Part shown: positions 62,830-64,000 of the stretch, one piece after another
Numbering within the stretch: position 1 is the first letter of the stretch
How the letters are laid out: each line of letters begins with the position of its first letter
Source of the DNA: Epiperipatus broadwayi
Lineage: Eukaryota > Onychophora > Udeonychophora > Euonychophora > Peripatidae
Direction of reading: 5' to 3'
Length of the DNA: 64,000 nt
NCBI GenBank assembly: GCA_028023455.1
Contig: JAQFVV010000056.1
Location: 3,844,001-3,908,000 of the forward strand
Position numbers and translations under genes: made by a program
Notes under the pieces: generated by a model
What the model saw: the letters and a program-made list of their open reading frames with translations, nothing else
What the model was told of the DNA's origin: nothing
Database searches by the model: none

Positions 62830-63109
62830 CAGAAAAGAAAAAAATTAAATGAACCTATTGTTAAAAATATTAATAAAAAATTCAAATTTTATCCAATTTC
62901 AACTCAAGATGTGCCATTTAAAAGAGATTTTCAAGCAGCAATGAATGCTGGAATTTCTGTTGACACCATACTTGTAGTTTTCATGCAATTTAAAAAAGAA
63001 AACAAAATTTCAATGAATCAGCTGTGACTAGTGACTGACATGCTGCAAGTGCACAATTCATTAAATGTGAATAAAAGAACATTACTGTTTCTAAAAGCAT
63101 ATGCTGAAT
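62830..63109 (+). pseudogene. Coding-like exon with one in-frame TGA
   Basis: A good acceptor (TCTTTGTCTTTTCTGCGCAAACTAATAAACTCAG) precedes a frame that is open from 62,824 to 63,198 except for a single TGA at 63,025-63,027. It reads KLNEPIVKNINKKF, DVPFKRDFQAAMNAGISVDT, ILVVFMQFKKENKISMNQL, stop, LVTDMLQVHNSLNVNKRTLL, FLKAYAE. A consensus-like donor AAT|GTAAGC follows. The helical, repeat-like text looks like genuine protein. It enters in phase 0, whereas the 62,010 exon leaves in phase 1, so an extra exon or another junction is needed. Either a pseudo-exon, a polymorphic or erroneous stop, or part of the same gene. Confidence 0.4.
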
Positions 63110-63679
63110 GTAAGCAAATAGATTCATGTGGTATTGTTTGCTTTTTACACATTTACAAGGATATATTTAAAATAATTTTTGATAAATTAAAGCTAATATA
63201 ATCTTTGATATATTGTACTTATCACTTGTTTAAATTATTAAAGCTATTTACTATAAATATTATTATTGTGTAAAAGGAAAAAAATAAAACATTAACATTT
63301 ATAAAAAAATCATGATTTAAAGACTAACAACAGTCTGTATTAAAATTAGAATATATGCAAATTAATTATCACTAATACTGAGTTTGATTTTTGTATTTTA
63401 AAAAACTTGTGGTAATGTTTCAGATTCTGCATTCTTTTATCATTTATTTTAAATCTTTTGTCTCTCATACAGTTTTGTTATTGTTATAAAATTATTATAA
63501 TTTTGTGGAATTGAGTATTATAAGAAATTTCTTGATAGATATCTTTACTGATAACTCAAAGGTATAATTGTTTTGTTTTTTTTTTTTAAAAAAATCTTAA
63601 ATAGTGATCGTTTTTTAGAGCAGAATTAATTTCAATGGTTTCATTGAATATATGATTGATTATCAAAATCTCATTTCAG

Positions 63680-63751
63680 ATTCAGAAATCAGGAAAAACT
63701 GTAAATGTGGTTTCTGTTAAAAGACCAATGCAAACAAACTGTTGCAAACTA
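63680..63751 (+). CDS. Candidate exon, low support
   Basis: Acceptor CAAAATCTCATTTCAG, then a phase-0 frame IQKSGKTVNVVSVKRPMQTN followed by CCKL and a possible donor CTA|GTGAAT. The base mix is more balanced than the flanks. The phase does not match the end of the 62,830 segment. Confidence 0.25.
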
Positions 63752-64000
63752 GTGAATGACTTTTTTTTATATTAATATTACCAATCAGAGTCATATATTT
63801 GATTGAGTTAATTGAGAAAAATAGTGGAAAAGTTTAAAAATAGTTGCATGAAAATATATCCATAATTTTATAGCAGCTTCATAAATGAATGGAAATATTA
63901 TTAGTCAATAAAGAAAATTTGAGGCATTTAACATTTAAACTGATGCTAAATAGGGATTGTCATAGATCCTACTTTATTATTTTTAAGGAAGTAGTCTTTG

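Overview
The window looks like nuclear DNA of an animal (metazoan) with a very AT-rich genome, roughly three quarters A+T by eye. There are no bacterial-style operons and no dense coding. Instead there are decayed non-LTR retrotransposons of several lineages, a Penelope-like fragment, Merlin-type DNA transposons, tRNA-derived SINE-like elements, foldback/MITE elements, microsatellites and a few short exon-like islands with eukaryotic splice signals. I cannot name the species.

Layout. 1-8.4 kb is mostly anonymous AT-rich DNA with one tRNA-like relic (1.64 kb) and an RTE-type LINE relic (about 3.06-4.17 kb, +). 7.78-8.87 kb holds a GC-richer repeat island and a 437-bp element with 48-bp inverted termini. 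10.67-11.31 kb is a near-perfect hairpin with 300-bp arms. 12.1-13.3 kb is an inverted cluster of one repeat unit. 20.9-21.4 kb is a second LINE relic. 23.95-26.79 kb is the best-preserved element: a 5'-truncated LINE with endonuclease end, reverse transcriptase and C-terminal zinc-knuckle region, broken by only three frameshifts. 28.4-29.8 kb holds Penelope-like pieces. 31.5-32.4 kb and 38.9-41.5 kb share two dispersed repeats. 34.65-37.0 kb holds two oppositely oriented Merlin elements, one with a recognisable transposase fragment. 41.5-43.46 kb is a minus-strand RTE LINE relic. SINE copies lie at 37.4, 47.0, 52.0, 54.6 and 55.5 kb. 58.99-59.73 kb is a foldback element made of two head-to-head tRNA-like units, bounded by a perfect 14-bp duplication.

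Host gene content. The strongest case is a plus-strand split gene at the right end. Small exons at 51,870-51,897, 52,209-52,265 and 62,010-62,114 (optionally a 27-bp microexon at 57,830-57,856) join in one open frame with matching phases and splice sites. The joined peptide has a lysine-rich nuclear-localisation-like stretch; I do not recognise the protein. Coding-like segments at 62,830-63,109 and 63,680-63,751 may belong to the same gene, but one carries an in-frame TGA and the phases do not close. A CpG-containing open stretch at 45.3 kb and a possible terminal exon at 34.0 kb are weaker candidates. A GC-rich pocket at 34.53 kb matches the CTCF core motif.

All homology statements come from motif recognition by eye; no database or alignment program was run.
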